Source of the DNA: Burkholderiales bacterium
GTDB taxonomy: Bacteria > Pseudomonadota > Gammaproteobacteria > Burkholderiales > SG8-41
Length of the DNA stretch: 64,000 bases
Reading direction: 5' to 3'
Assembly (NCBI GenBank): GCA_036262035.1
Contig: DATAJS010000027.1
Coordinates: 146,434-210,433 of the forward strand
Of this stretch, positions 18,593 through 26,385 are shown piece by piece. The position numbers were made by a program, and so were the translations under genes. Position 1 is the first letter of the stretch; each line of letters begins with the position of its first letter. The notes beneath the pieces are model-generated. The model was not told where the DNA came from, made no database searches, and saw only the letters and a list, made by a program, of their open reading frames with translations.

Positions 18593-19441
18593 CTACGGGT
18601 TGCTCGACTGCCACGGCACGTGGCTGCGCAGCTTGACCGCGATCGGCACTTCCTTCTGCTGCATGTCGATGCCGCCGTCGCCCAGGGCTTTTTCGGTGGT
18701 GCGCACCGCGCGCACCAGCCGCCGGAAACCGTCGGGCTCGACCGAGGCCGCCTGGTCCGAGCCGTACATCGCGCGGTCCAGCGTGATGTGGCGCTCGAGC
18801 GAGGTCACGCCGAGCGCGGCCGCCGCGATCGACACCGTCAGGCCGACCTCGTGCCCGCTGTAGCCGACGTTCACCTTGTAGCGGTCGCGCAGCGTATTGA
18901 TGCGCGAGAGGTTCGCGTCGCTGTCGTTCATCGGGTAGGTCGACACGCAGTGCATGAGCTCGAACGGGCAGCCCGCCTGCTTGAAGATCTCGACCGCGCG
19001 GTCGATCTCCTTGGCGGTGCTCATGCCGGTCGAGATGAAGGTGTGGCGCTTCTCCGACGCGACTTCTTTCAGCAGGTCTTCGTACACGATCATCGCCGAG
19101 GCGACCTTGTTGTACGGCAGGTCGAACTTGCGCAGGAACTTCTGGCTGTCGATGTCCCACGCGGAAGCGAACCACGCGATCTTCTTCTCTTTGCAGTAGC
19201 GGTCGATCTCGGCGTAGTCGTCGGCGTCGAACTCCAGCCCTTCCTTCTGCTCGCGCTGGGTCTTGCCCCACGGGCTCTCGCGCGGCGAATCGAGCATTTC
19301 TTTCGTATAGACCTTGTCGATCGTGCGCTTCTGGAACTTGACCGCGTTCGCGCCGGCGTCGGCGGCGACGTCGATCAGTTGCTTGGCGATCCCGAGGTCC
19401 CCGTTGTGGTTGATGCCGATCTCGGCGATGATGAATATCAA
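18593..19441 (-). CDS. SAF-less NeuB-family ulosonate(-9-phosphate) synthase
   Basis: 282 residues, about 60 shorter than normal NeuB because the C-terminal SAF domain is missing. The barrel is complete: FIIAEIGINHNGDLGIAK, KFQKRTIDKVY, STGMSTAKEID, MHCVSTYPMNDSDANLSRI and VGYSGHEVGL. Compact members of this family include KDN-9-phosphate synthase, which uses mannose-6-phosphate and PEP. A phosphatase fused to a sugar-phosphate isomerase sits 12 bases upstream, supporting a phosphorylated substrate. The sequence differs clearly from the LegI-type synthase at 11268, so this is not a recent duplicate. Confidence 0.88.
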   Translation of the reverse strand: MIFIIAEIGINHNGDLGIAKQLIDVAADAGANAVKFQKRTIDKVYTKEMLDSPRESPWGKTQREQKEGLEFDADDYAEIDRYCKEKKIAWFASAWDIDSQKFLRKFDLPYNKVASAMIVYEDLLKEVASEKRHTFISTGMSTAKEIDRAVEIFKQAGCPFELMHCVSTYPMNDSDANLSRINTLRDRYKVNVGYSGHEVGLTVSIAAAALGVTSLERHITLDRAMYGSDQAASVEPDGFRRLVRAVRTTEKALGDGGIDMQQKEVPIAVKLRSHVPWQSSNP

Positions 19442-19453
19442 GTGCTGCCTCCC

Positions 19454-20560
19454 TCAGGCTTTCGCGGCGTCGAGCAGGTCGTCGACGAGGCCGCATACGA
19501 TGTGTCCGAGCGTGATGTGAATTTCCTGGATGCGCGCGGTGTGCTTCGAAGGCACGACGATCGAGCGGCACATCGCCGCGATCCTGCCGCCGCCCTTGCC
19601 GAGCAGCGCCCACGTCGTCACGCCCATTCCTTCCGCCGCGCGTATCGCCTCGACGAGGTTGCCCGAGTTGCCGCTCGTCGAGATCGGGATAAAGACGTCG
19701 CCGCGCTTCGCCACCGCCTGCAGCTCGCGCACGAAGATGTCGTCGAAGCGGTAGTCGTTGCCGATCGCGGTCACGGTCGAGCTGTTCGTCCCCAGCGCGA
19801 CGCCGGCGAGCGGCGAGCGCTCGCGCATGAAGCGGCCGACGAACTCCGCGGCGAGGTGCTGCGCATCGGCGAAGCTGCCGCCGTTGCCGGCGAAGATCAC
19901 CTTGCCGCCGCCCCGGATCGCACGCGCGATGGCGTGCGCAAGCTCGCACAGCGAGGACAGCAGGGCGTCGTCGCGCATCAGCGTCTCGCGTAAGCGAATC
20001 GCGTCGGCGAATTCGGCGCGCACGTGCTCGACGAGGTTCGCGTCGATCCTGGCCGCGGCGGCAGGCGCCGGCTGGACACCGTCGGCGAGCAGCTTGTCGG
20101 CGAGCTCGCGGATCACGCCCGCACCGCCTTTGGCGCCGACGACGAGCTTCGCGATCGACCGGATGGAAGCGTGGCCGTCCGCCGGACTCACGGGATAACC
20201 GGTGAGGCACATCGCCGCCAGATCGTTCACGTCGTTGCCGACGTAGAGCACGCGCTTAACGTCGTAACCGTGGGTCGTGCAGAACTGCGCCAGCGCCTGC
20301 GCCTTGTCCTCGCACGCCTGGATGACGTCGAGGCCGAGCTTCTTCGCGCGCGCGGCGACCACCTCGTTGACTTCGGTGCTGATGATGAGCTGGGGAACGC
20401 CGACCTGTCTCAACATCCCGACGGCGAGGCCGTCCGAACGGTTGCACGACACCGCTTCCTCACCGCCCTGCGAGACGTACACGCGGTTGTCCGTCATGAC
20501 GCCGTCGAAGTCGTAGACGATGAGGTCGAGGTCCCTCACGCTGATTTGCGTCGTGGACAT
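19454..20560 (-). CDS. KdsC-like HAD phosphatase fused to GmhA-like SIS isomerase
   Basis: 368 residues. Residues 12-155 are a C0-type HAD phosphatase of KdsC/KDN-9-P phosphatase kind: YDFDGVMTDN (16-25), IISTE (59-63) and GNDVNDLAAM (108-117). After a short alanine-rich linker (160-172), residues 175-368 form a GmhA-type SIS domain with AGNGGSFADAQH (224-235) and STSGNS (294-299). The GmhA zinc ligands appear conserved as H235, E239, Q345 and H353 with family spacing. One chain could thus make an aldose phosphate and later remove the phosphate from the ulosonate. First gene of the long operon. Start ATG 20560 is chosen because the HAD fold begins a few residues after it. Confidence 0.88.
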   Translation of the reverse strand: MSTTQISVRDLDLIVYDFDGVMTDNRVYVSQGGEEAVSCNRSDGLAVGMLRQVGVPQLIISTEVNEVVAARAKKLGLDVIQACEDKAQALAQFCTTHGYDVKRVLYVGNDVNDLAAMCLTGYPVSPADGHASIRSIAKLVVGAKGGAGVIRELADKLLADGVQPAPAAAARIDANLVEHVRAEFADAIRLRETLMRDDALLSSLCELAHAIARAIRGGGKVIFAGNGGSFADAQHLAAEFVGRFMRERSPLAGVALGTNSSTVTAIGNDYRFDDIFVRELQAVAKRGDVFIPISTSGNSGNLVEAIRAAEGMGVTTWALLGKGGGRIAAMCRSIVVPSKHTARIQEIHITLGHIVCGLVDDLLDAAKA

Positions 20561-20712
20561 GGGGGATACGGACAAAGCGGCGTAGGTTACCTTGTTTGAC
20601 CGGGGCTTTCCACCGGGAGCGCCCTGCAAAAGCCGCTCCGGTAGCGACCGGCGCGGCGCGCCGCCGCGCGGCCGATGTATTATGCTCGCCCTCGGCTGCG
20701 CCTACACCGACC
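20561..20712. promoter_or_regulatory. Divergent promoter region between the two glycan operons
   Basis: These 152 bases separate the first gene of the minus-strand nonulosonate operon from the first gene of the plus-strand lipid-linked glycan operon, so both promoters should lie here. On the plus strand TGTATTAT at 20676-20683 includes a plausible -10 (TATTAT), 30 bases before the WecA-like start, though no good -35 is visible. No clear minus-strand promoter or operator was recognised. Part of the region (about 20650-20675) is extremely GC-rich. Confidence 0.45.
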
Positions 20713-21711
20713 ATGTCTGAAACCCTGACAGCGCTCGCGGGCGCACCCTCGCTCGCGTTCGTCGTCTCCCTTGCCGTCGCCTTCTTCCTCTCCCGCGGGA
20801 AAGCCGCGAGGCTCGCGCTCGACCGTCCCAACGAGCGCTCGCTGCACGTCACACCCGTACCGAGAACGGGCGGCATCGCGGTGCTCACCGCCGCAGGGGT
20901 CGCATCCATGGTGTTCGGCCCTGCCGCGCCGGCGGCGCTGATCGGCGCGCTCGCGGTGGTCGCCGCGGTCTCGCTCATCGACGACATCCGCCACATCCCC
21001 GCGGGCCTGCGCCTCGCGGTCCATATCGGCGCGGCGGGCTTCTTCGTGCACTCGGTCGCAACGCCGGACATCCCGCTTGCGGCGCAGGCGGTGCTCGCGG
21101 TCGCGATCGCATGGCTGTGCAACCTGTATAACTTCATGGACGGCTCCGACGGGCTCGCCGGCGGCATGGCGCTCATCGGCTTCGGCATCTATGGCGCGGC
21201 CGCAGCTGCGGCGGGAGATCTCACTTTCGCGCGCACCAATCTCATCGTCGCAGCCGCGGCCGCGGGCTTCCTGGCGCTCAACTTCTATCCCGCGCGTATC
21301 TTCCTCGGCGACGTGGGCTCGGTGCCGCTCGGCTTCCTCGCCGGCACGCTCGGCGTGCTCGGATGGAGCAAAGGGATCTGGCCGCTGTGGTTTCCGGCGG
21401 TCGTCTTCTCGGCGTTCATCGTGGACGCGAGCGTCACCCTCGCGCGGCGCGTGAGCAGGCGCGAGCGCTTCTGGATTCCCCACCGCGATCACTACTACCA
21501 GCGGCTGGTGCAGATCGGCTGGGGCCACGCGCGCACCGCGTGGGCCGAGTACGCGCTCATGGCGACGACGGGCGCGCTCGCACTGCTCGCGCTGGCGCTG
21601 CCGAAGTGGGCATGCGCCGCCCTGCTGCTGGCGCTCGCGTGCGGCTACGCGCTGCTCGCGCTCGCCGTCGAGCACGCCTGGCGCGGCCGCCTGATGTCGC
21701 GCGAGCCATGA
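20713..21711 (+). CDS. WecA/WbpL-type undecaprenyl-phosphate sugar-1-phosphate transferase
   Basis: 332 residues and about ten membrane segments. Hallmarks of the MraY/WecA family are present: LIDDIRHIP, LYNFMDGSDGLAGGMALIGF, ALNFYPARIFLGDVGSVPLG and the cytoplasmic IPHRDHYYQRL. Such enzymes transfer a HexNAc-1-phosphate or 6-deoxy-HexNAc-1-phosphate to undecaprenyl phosphate and thereby start O-antigen synthesis. It is followed by a WbpM-type dehydratase with an ATGA overlap, the same pairing as wbpL-wbpM in Pseudomonas. Confidence 0.92.
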   Translation: MSETLTALAGAPSLAFVVSLAVAFFLSRGKAARLALDRPNERSLHVTPVPRTGGIAVLTAAGVASMVFGPAAPAALIGALAVVAAVSLIDDIRHIPAGLRLAVHIGAAGFFVHSVATPDIPLAAQAVLAVAIAWLCNLYNFMDGSDGLAGGMALIGFGIYGAAAAAAGDLTFARTNLIVAAAAAGFLALNFYPARIFLGDVGSVPLGFLAGTLGVLGWSKGIWPLWFPAVVFSAFIVDASVTLARRVSRRERFWIPHRDHYYQRLVQIGWGHARTAWAEYALMATTGALALLALALPKWACAALLLALACGYALLALAVEHAWRGRLMSREP

Positions 21712-23546
21712 AGCGCAACTGGCGAATCGCTCTGGCGCTGCTGCACGACGTGCTCGCGTGTGTCGCGGCGTGGTACCTCGCATACTGGCTGCGCTTCAAC
21801 CTCGACATTCCCGAGGAGCACCTGCAGCGCGCCGCGAGCCGGGTGCCGTGGATCGTGCCGCTGAACGCGGCGATCTTCCTCGCGTTCGGGCTGTACCGGG
21901 GCATCTGGCGCTTCGCGAGCCTGCACGACCTGAAGCGCATCGTCACCGCGGTGGGCGTCGTCGCGATCGTCACGGCGGCGGGATTCCTGATGGCGCGCGA
22001 GAGCGTGCCGCGCTCGGTGCTGATCATGTATCCCCTCTTCCTTGCCGGCATCATGGCGGGCGGCCGCATTGCGTATCGGGCATGGAAAGAGCGCCGGCTC
22101 GACAGCCTCATCCCGACCGAGCGCGAGCCGGTCTTCGTCATCGGCACCGGTGACGCCGCGGCGGCGCTGGTCAAGGAATTGGTGCGCCGCGCCCAGTGGC
22201 TTCCGGTCGGCCTGTTCGACGAAGACGGCGGCAAGCGCGGGCGGCAGGTTCACGGCGTGCGCGTGCTCGGCGCGTTCACCGATCTCGAGCAGCACGCGGA
22301 GCGCCTCGGCGTCACCAACGCGATCATCGCGATGCCCGAGGCCGACCACTCGACACGGCGCAGGGCGGTCGAAGCGTGCCGCGCCGCGAGCCTCAACACC
22401 CTGACGGTGCCTTCCTTCGAGGACCTCGTCAGCGGCCGGGTCACGGTCTCGCAGGTGCGCCACGTCGAGCTCGACGACCTGCTCGGCCGCGACCCGGTGG
22501 TGCTCGACGTGCACGGGCTCTCCGAATGGATCTCGGGCCGCGTCGTGATGGTCACCGGCGCCGCGGGCTCGATCGGCCGCGAGCTCTGCCGCCAGATCGC
22601 CCAATACGGTCCGAGCCGCCTCGTGCTCTTCGAAGCGAGCGAGTTCGGGCTGTACCAAGTGGAGCAGGAATTCGTCGAGCGCTTCCCGTCGTTGCGCATC
22701 AACTGCGCGATCGGCGACGTGAAGGACGCGGTGCGGGTCGACCAGGTGATGTCGCTGTACAACCCTTCGCTCGTCTTCCACGCCGCGGCATACAAGCACG
22801 TGCCGCTCATGGAGAACGAGAATGCGTGGCAGGCGATCCTCAACAACGTGCGCGGCACGCAAGTCGTGGCCGAAGCCTCGATCGCGCACGCCGTCGAGAA
22901 GTTCGTGCTGATCTCGACCGACAAGGCGGTCAATCCGACCAACGTGATGGGCGCGAGCAAGCGCCTCGCGGAGCTCGTGTGCCAGGCGCTGCAGGGCGAA
23001 GGCGGCACGCGCTTCATCGTCGTGCGCTTCGGCAACGTGCTCGGGTCGACCGGCAGCGTCGTGCCGCGCTTCCGCGAGCAGATCGCCAAAGGCGGCCCGA
23101 TCACCGTCACCCATCCCGAGATCCGCCGCTTCTTCATGTCGATCCCCGAGGCCGCGCAGCTCGTGGTGCAGGCCGGCCTGATGGGCACGGGCGGCGAGAT
23201 CTTCGTGCTCGACATGGGCGAGGCGGTGAAGATCGCCGACCTCGCGCGCGACATGATCCGCCTCTCGGGCCTCGCCGAGCACGACGTGCAGATCGTGTAC
23301 ACCGGCTTGCGTCCCGGCGAGAAGCTCTACGAGGAAGTGCTCGCCGACGAAGAGACCTCGCTGCCGACGCCCCACCCCAAGCTGCGCATCGCGCGCGCGC
23401 AGCGCGAGACCCGCGAGTGGCTCGACCGGCTTGCGAGCTGGCTCGACCGCACCGACGTCCCCGACGAGCACACCGTGCGCAGCGACCTCGCGCGCTGGGT
23501 CCCCGAATACCGCGCCAACCCGCACGGCGCGGCGCAGCCGGCTTGA
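21708..23546 (+). CDS. WbpM/CapD-type membrane-bound UDP-GlcNAc 4,6-dehydratase
   Basis: 612 residues. Four N-terminal membrane helices (about 5-130) are followed by a CoA-binding-like Rossmann domain (VFVIGTGDAAAALVKEL) and a catalytic SDR domain starting at TGAAGSIGRELCRQI. STDKAVNPTNVMGASK shows the methionine-for-tyrosine active site typical of WbpM, PglF and CapD. They convert UDP-GlcNAc to the 4-keto-6-deoxy sugar. The product is the substrate type for the LegC-like aminotransferase on the minus-strand operon, which has no dehydratase of its own, so this gene may feed both operons. Confidence 0.92.
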   Translation: MKRNWRIALALLHDVLACVAAWYLAYWLRFNLDIPEEHLQRAASRVPWIVPLNAAIFLAFGLYRGIWRFASLHDLKRIVTAVGVVAIVTAAGFLMARESVPRSVLIMYPLFLAGIMAGGRIAYRAWKERRLDSLIPTEREPVFVIGTGDAAAALVKELVRRAQWLPVGLFDEDGGKRGRQVHGVRVLGAFTDLEQHAERLGVTNAIIAMPEADHSTRRRAVEACRAASLNTLTVPSFEDLVSGRVTVSQVRHVELDDLLGRDPVVLDVHGLSEWISGRVVMVTGAAGSIGRELCRQIAQYGPSRLVLFEASEFGLYQVEQEFVERFPSLRINCAIGDVKDAVRVDQVMSLYNPSLVFHAAAYKHVPLMENENAWQAILNNVRGTQVVAEASIAHAVEKFVLISTDKAVNPTNVMGASKRLAELVCQALQGEGGTRFIVVRFGNVLGSTGSVVPRFREQIAKGGPITVTHPEIRRFFMSIPEAAQLVVQAGLMGTGGEIFVLDMGEAVKIADLARDMIRLSGLAEHDVQIVYTGLRPGEKLYEEVLADEETSLPTPHPKLRIARAQRETREWLDRLASWLDRTDVPDEHTVRSDLARWVPEYRANPHGAAQPA

Positions 23547-23564
23547 GGACCGCAGGCGATCCCG

Positions 23565-24782
23565 ATGGCGGCCGCTGACCGGGCGGCGACGATCGCGCGA
23601 GCCGCGCGCTGGCCCGCGATACTGATCGGGTTCAGCGTTCCGATCTCGATCGCCGCCGACAACATCCTGCTCGCCCTCGCCGCGCTCGGAGCCGCGGTTG
23701 CGCTCGCCGACCGCGAAACCCGCGCCGCGGTTTTTTCGAATCCGGTCGTGCGCTGCGCGCTCGCGCTCTTTGCGCTGCTGGCGCTGGGCACGCTGTACGG
23801 GGAGCGCTATGCCGGCGACGCGGGACGCTACCTCGGGAAGTACCTCGACCTCGCGCTGCTGCCGCTGCTGCTGGTCCCGTTCATGGACGCGCGCTCGCGC
23901 AGGCTCGGCCTGTATGCGCTGGCCGCGTCGCTCGTGGTTACGCTCGGGCTGTCGTTCGCGCTCAAGCTCGGCCTCGTGCCCGAAGGCCGGCCGTTCGCCG
24001 GCAAGCCCGACAATGCCGCGGTCTTCAAGAACGACCTCACCCACAACTTCCTGATGGCGTTCGGCGCATTCCTGTTCCTTCAGCTCGGTTTCGCCGCCCG
24101 CGGCGTGCGCGCGCGCATCGCGTGGTGGGCCTGCGCCGCGCTCGCCGCGGCCGACGTGCTGCTCCTCGTGCGCGGACGCACCGGGTATGTCGTGCTGTTC
24201 GCGCTGCTGGTGTACGCGGGCTATGCGTGGAAAGGCTGGCGCGGCCTCGCGGCGCTGTGCGTGGCGGGCGCGCTCGGCGTGACCGCGCTGCTGCTCACGC
24301 CGAACATGTTCTCCGCGCGCGTCGAGCGCACCTTGAACGAAGCGAGGCAGTGGCAGGAGAATCGCGTCAGGCACGAGGAGTCGATCACGATGCGCCTCGA
24401 GTGGTATCGCAATTCGCTCGCCATCATCGCCGCGCACCCGGTCGTCGGATCGGGCACCGGCTCGTTTCCCAGGGCGTATGCCGAGCGCACGAGCGGGAGC
24501 GCGCTCAAGACGACGGTCAATCCACATAACGAGTATCTCCACGTCGGCGTGCAGATCGGGCTCGTCGGTCTGGCGGCGCTGCTGGCGCTGTTCGCCGTGC
24601 AATGGCACGCCGCTTCGCGGCTCGCGACCCCGCTCGAGACCCACCTCGCGCGCGCGCTCGTCATCGCCTTCGCCATCGGCTGCCTCTTCAACTCGCTGCT
24701 GCTCGATCACACCGAAGGCCTGTTCTTCGCGTGGCTGAGCGCGCTGCTGTACGGCGGGCTCGGGCCGCGCAAAGCCGCATGA
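23565..24782 (+). CDS. O-antigen ligase/polymerase family protein (WaaL-like)
   Basis: 405 residues with about ten to twelve membrane segments and one large periplasmic loop (roughly 240-310). The conserved motif NPHNEYLHVGVQIGLVG lies at the loop end and contains the histidine of Wzy_C/WaaL proteins. It either ligates undecaprenyl-linked glycan to lipid A-core or polymerises it. The next genes code for core-type glycosyltransferases, which favours WaaL, but the family does not separate ligase from polymerase by sequence alone. Overlaps the GT2 gene by four bases. Confidence 0.85.
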   Translation: MAAADRAATIARAARWPAILIGFSVPISIAADNILLALAALGAAVALADRETRAAVFSNPVVRCALALFALLALGTLYGERYAGDAGRYLGKYLDLALLPLLLVPFMDARSRRLGLYALAASLVVTLGLSFALKLGLVPEGRPFAGKPDNAAVFKNDLTHNFLMAFGAFLFLQLGFAARGVRARIAWWACAALAAADVLLLVRGRTGYVVLFALLVYAGYAWKGWRGLAALCVAGALGVTALLLTPNMFSARVERTLNEARQWQENRVRHEESITMRLEWYRNSLAIIAAHPVVGSGTGSFPRAYAERTSGSALKTTVNPHNEYLHVGVQIGLVGLAALLALFAVQWHAASRLATPLETHLARALVIAFAIGCLFNSLLLDHTEGLFFAWLSALLYGGLGPRKAA

Positions 24783-25525
24783 CGCTGTCCGCGATCGTCA
24801 TCGCCAGGGACAACGAGCGCACGATCCGGCGCTGCGTCGAATCGCTCGCATTCTGCGACGAGATCGTCGTGGTCGATTCCGGCAGCTCCGACGCGACACC
24901 GGAGATCTGCCGTTCGCTGGGCGCCCGCGTGCACGTCACCGACGACTGGCCGGGCCATGGGCCGCAGAAGAATCGCGCGCTGGACCTCGCCAGCGGTGAC
25001 TGGGTGCTGTCGGTGGATTCGGACGAATGGGTGACGCCGAGGCTGCGCGACGAGATCGCCGCGGTGCTGCGCTCGCCGGGTGAACGCCGCGGTTACGCGA
25101 TGCCTCGCTGCTCCAGCTTCTGCGGCCGCGAGATGAAGCACTCGGGCTGGTGGCCCGATTACGTCGTGCGCCTCTTCCGGCGCGATTCGGGCCGCTTCAC
25201 CGACGACCACACCCACGAGCGGCTGGTGGTGCAGGGAAGCATCGGCAGGATGAAAGCGCCGCTCATGCACGAGGCGATCGTCGACCTCGACCAGATGCTG
25301 CGCAAGATGAACGCGTACTCCACCGCTTCGGCGCATATGAGGCGCGATGCCGGCGGCCGCGGCGGGGTGTTGCGCGGGATCGCCCACGGGCTCTGGGCGT
25401 TCCTGAGGACGTACGTGCTGCGGCTCGGCTTTCTCGACGGGCGCGCGGGGTTCCTGCTGGCGGTGGCGAATGCGGAGGGGTCGTATTACCGGTACGTAAA
25501 GCTTGCGATGCTCGAAAAGAAGTGA
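24779..25525 (+). CDS. GT2 glycosyltransferase (WaaE/KdtX-like)
   Basis: 248 residues. The GT-A fold begins LSAIVIARDNERTIRRCVES, with VVVDSGSSDAT and the metal-binding-type VLSVDSDEWVTP. HSGWWPDYVVRLFRR and the C-terminal FLDGRAGFLLAVANAEGSYY are typical of WaaE-like core glucosyltransferases. It is predicted to add a hexose to the inner core heptose in the cytoplasm. Start ATG 24779 overlaps the ligase stop. Confidence 0.87.
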   Translation: MTLSAIVIARDNERTIRRCVESLAFCDEIVVVDSGSSDATPEICRSLGARVHVTDDWPGHGPQKNRALDLASGDWVLSVDSDEWVTPRLRDEIAAVLRSPGERRGYAMPRCSSFCGREMKHSGWWPDYVVRLFRRDSGRFTDDHTHERLVVQGSIGRMKAPLMHEAIVDLDQMLRKMNAYSTASAHMRRDAGGRGGVLRGIAHGLWAFLRTYVLRLGFLDGRAGFLLAVANAEGSYYRYVKLAMLEKK

Positions 25526-25578
25526 CGGGTGAGGCGGTGACGGATAAGGCGGTGACGGATGAAGCGGTGACGGGGAAG
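25522..25578 (+). repeat. Four 15-bp tandem repeats at a gene start
   Basis: The unit GTGACGGATAAGGCG or a close variant occurs at 25522, 25537, 25552 and 25567 in one frame, encoding (M/V)TGEA-VTDKA-VTDEA-VTGK. Every unit starts with a GTG, so there are four possible in-frame starts. A diverged two-unit version opens the crotonase gene at 59279. Confidence 0.85.
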
Positions 25579-26385
25579 CGTGCCGCGGTCATTGTCACGA
25601 CGTACAACCGGCCCGACGCGTTGCAGGCGGTGCTCGAAGGGTTTCGCGAGCAGGATACGCACGACTTCGAGCTGCTCGTCGCGGACGACGGGTCGACCGA
25701 CGAGACGCGGCACGTCGTCGAAGCCTGCGCGCGCGGCGCGCCGCACCCTGTGCGCCACGTCTGGCAGGAAGACGAAGGCTTTCGTGCCGGAGCGGCGCGC
25801 AACCGGGCGCTCGCGCAGACGAACGCCGGCTACGTCATCTTCACCGACGGCGACTGCGTGCCGCCGCCGTTCTTCGTGAGCCGCCATCTCGAGCTCGCGC
25901 AGCCGGGCTATTTCCTCGCCGCGAATCGCCTGCTGCTGTCCGAAGCGTTCACGCGGGAAGTGCTGGCGCGGCGCATGCCGATCCATCGCTGGGGCGCGCC
26001 GCAGTGGCTCGCGGCGTGGGCGAAGCGCGACGTCAACCGCGCGCTGCCGCTCGCGCATCTGCCCGACTGGGCGTTCAGGGTGAAGCAGCCCGCGCGCTGG
26101 GAAGGCGTGAAGACGTGCAACCTCTCGGCGTGGCGCAGCGACCTTGCGCGTGTGAACGGCTTCGACGAGCGCTATTCCGGGTGGGGCCTCGAAGATTCCG
26201 ACCTCGTGATCCGCCTTCTTCACGCGGGGGTGAAGCACAAGAGCGCGCGCTTCGCCGCGCCGGTCTTCCATCTCTGGCATCGCGAGAACGACCGCTCGCG
26301 GCTCCTTGATAATCGCCGCAAGCTCGACGAGATCCTCGCGTCGCAGAGGACCGAAGCCATGGTCGGGCTGGACCGCTACGCATGA
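25522..26385 (+). CDS. GT2 glycosyltransferase with galactosyltransferase-like C-terminal domain
   Basis: About 287 residues from GTG 25522, which overlaps the previous stop as GTGA. The GT-A domain has AVIVTTYNRPDALQAVL, LLVADDGSTDET and VIFTDGDCVPPP. The C-terminal part (CNLSAWRSDLARVNGFDERY then GWGLEDSDLVIRLLHAG) matches the glyco_transf_7C module seen in chondroitin-type and LPS GT2 enzymes. The first 18 residues come from a tandem repeat and may be dispensable, so the true start could be any of four GTGs. Role in LPS core or O-glycan assembly is inferred from neighbours. Confidence 0.85.
   Translation: MTGEAVTDKAVTDEAVTGKRAAVIVTTYNRPDALQAVLEGFREQDTHDFELLVADDGSTDETRHVVEACARGAPHPVRHVWQEDEGFRAGAARNRALAQTNAGYVIFTDGDCVPPPFFVSRHLELAQPGYFLAANRLLLSEAFTREVLARRMPIHRWGAPQWLAAWAKRDVNRALPLAHLPDWAFRVKQPARWEGVKTCNLSAWRSDLARVNGFDERYSGWGLEDSDLVIRLLHAGVKHKSARFAAPVFHLWHRENDRSRLLDNRRKLDEILASQRTEAMVGLDRYA

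Noticed and set aside
21645..24710. A 1021-codon open frame on the minus strand opposite the WbpM-like, ligase and GT2 genes
   Set aside because: Its translation is arginine-, alanine- and histidine-rich with no family motif, and it lies antisense to three well-supported genes. Long open antisense frames are expected at this GC content.
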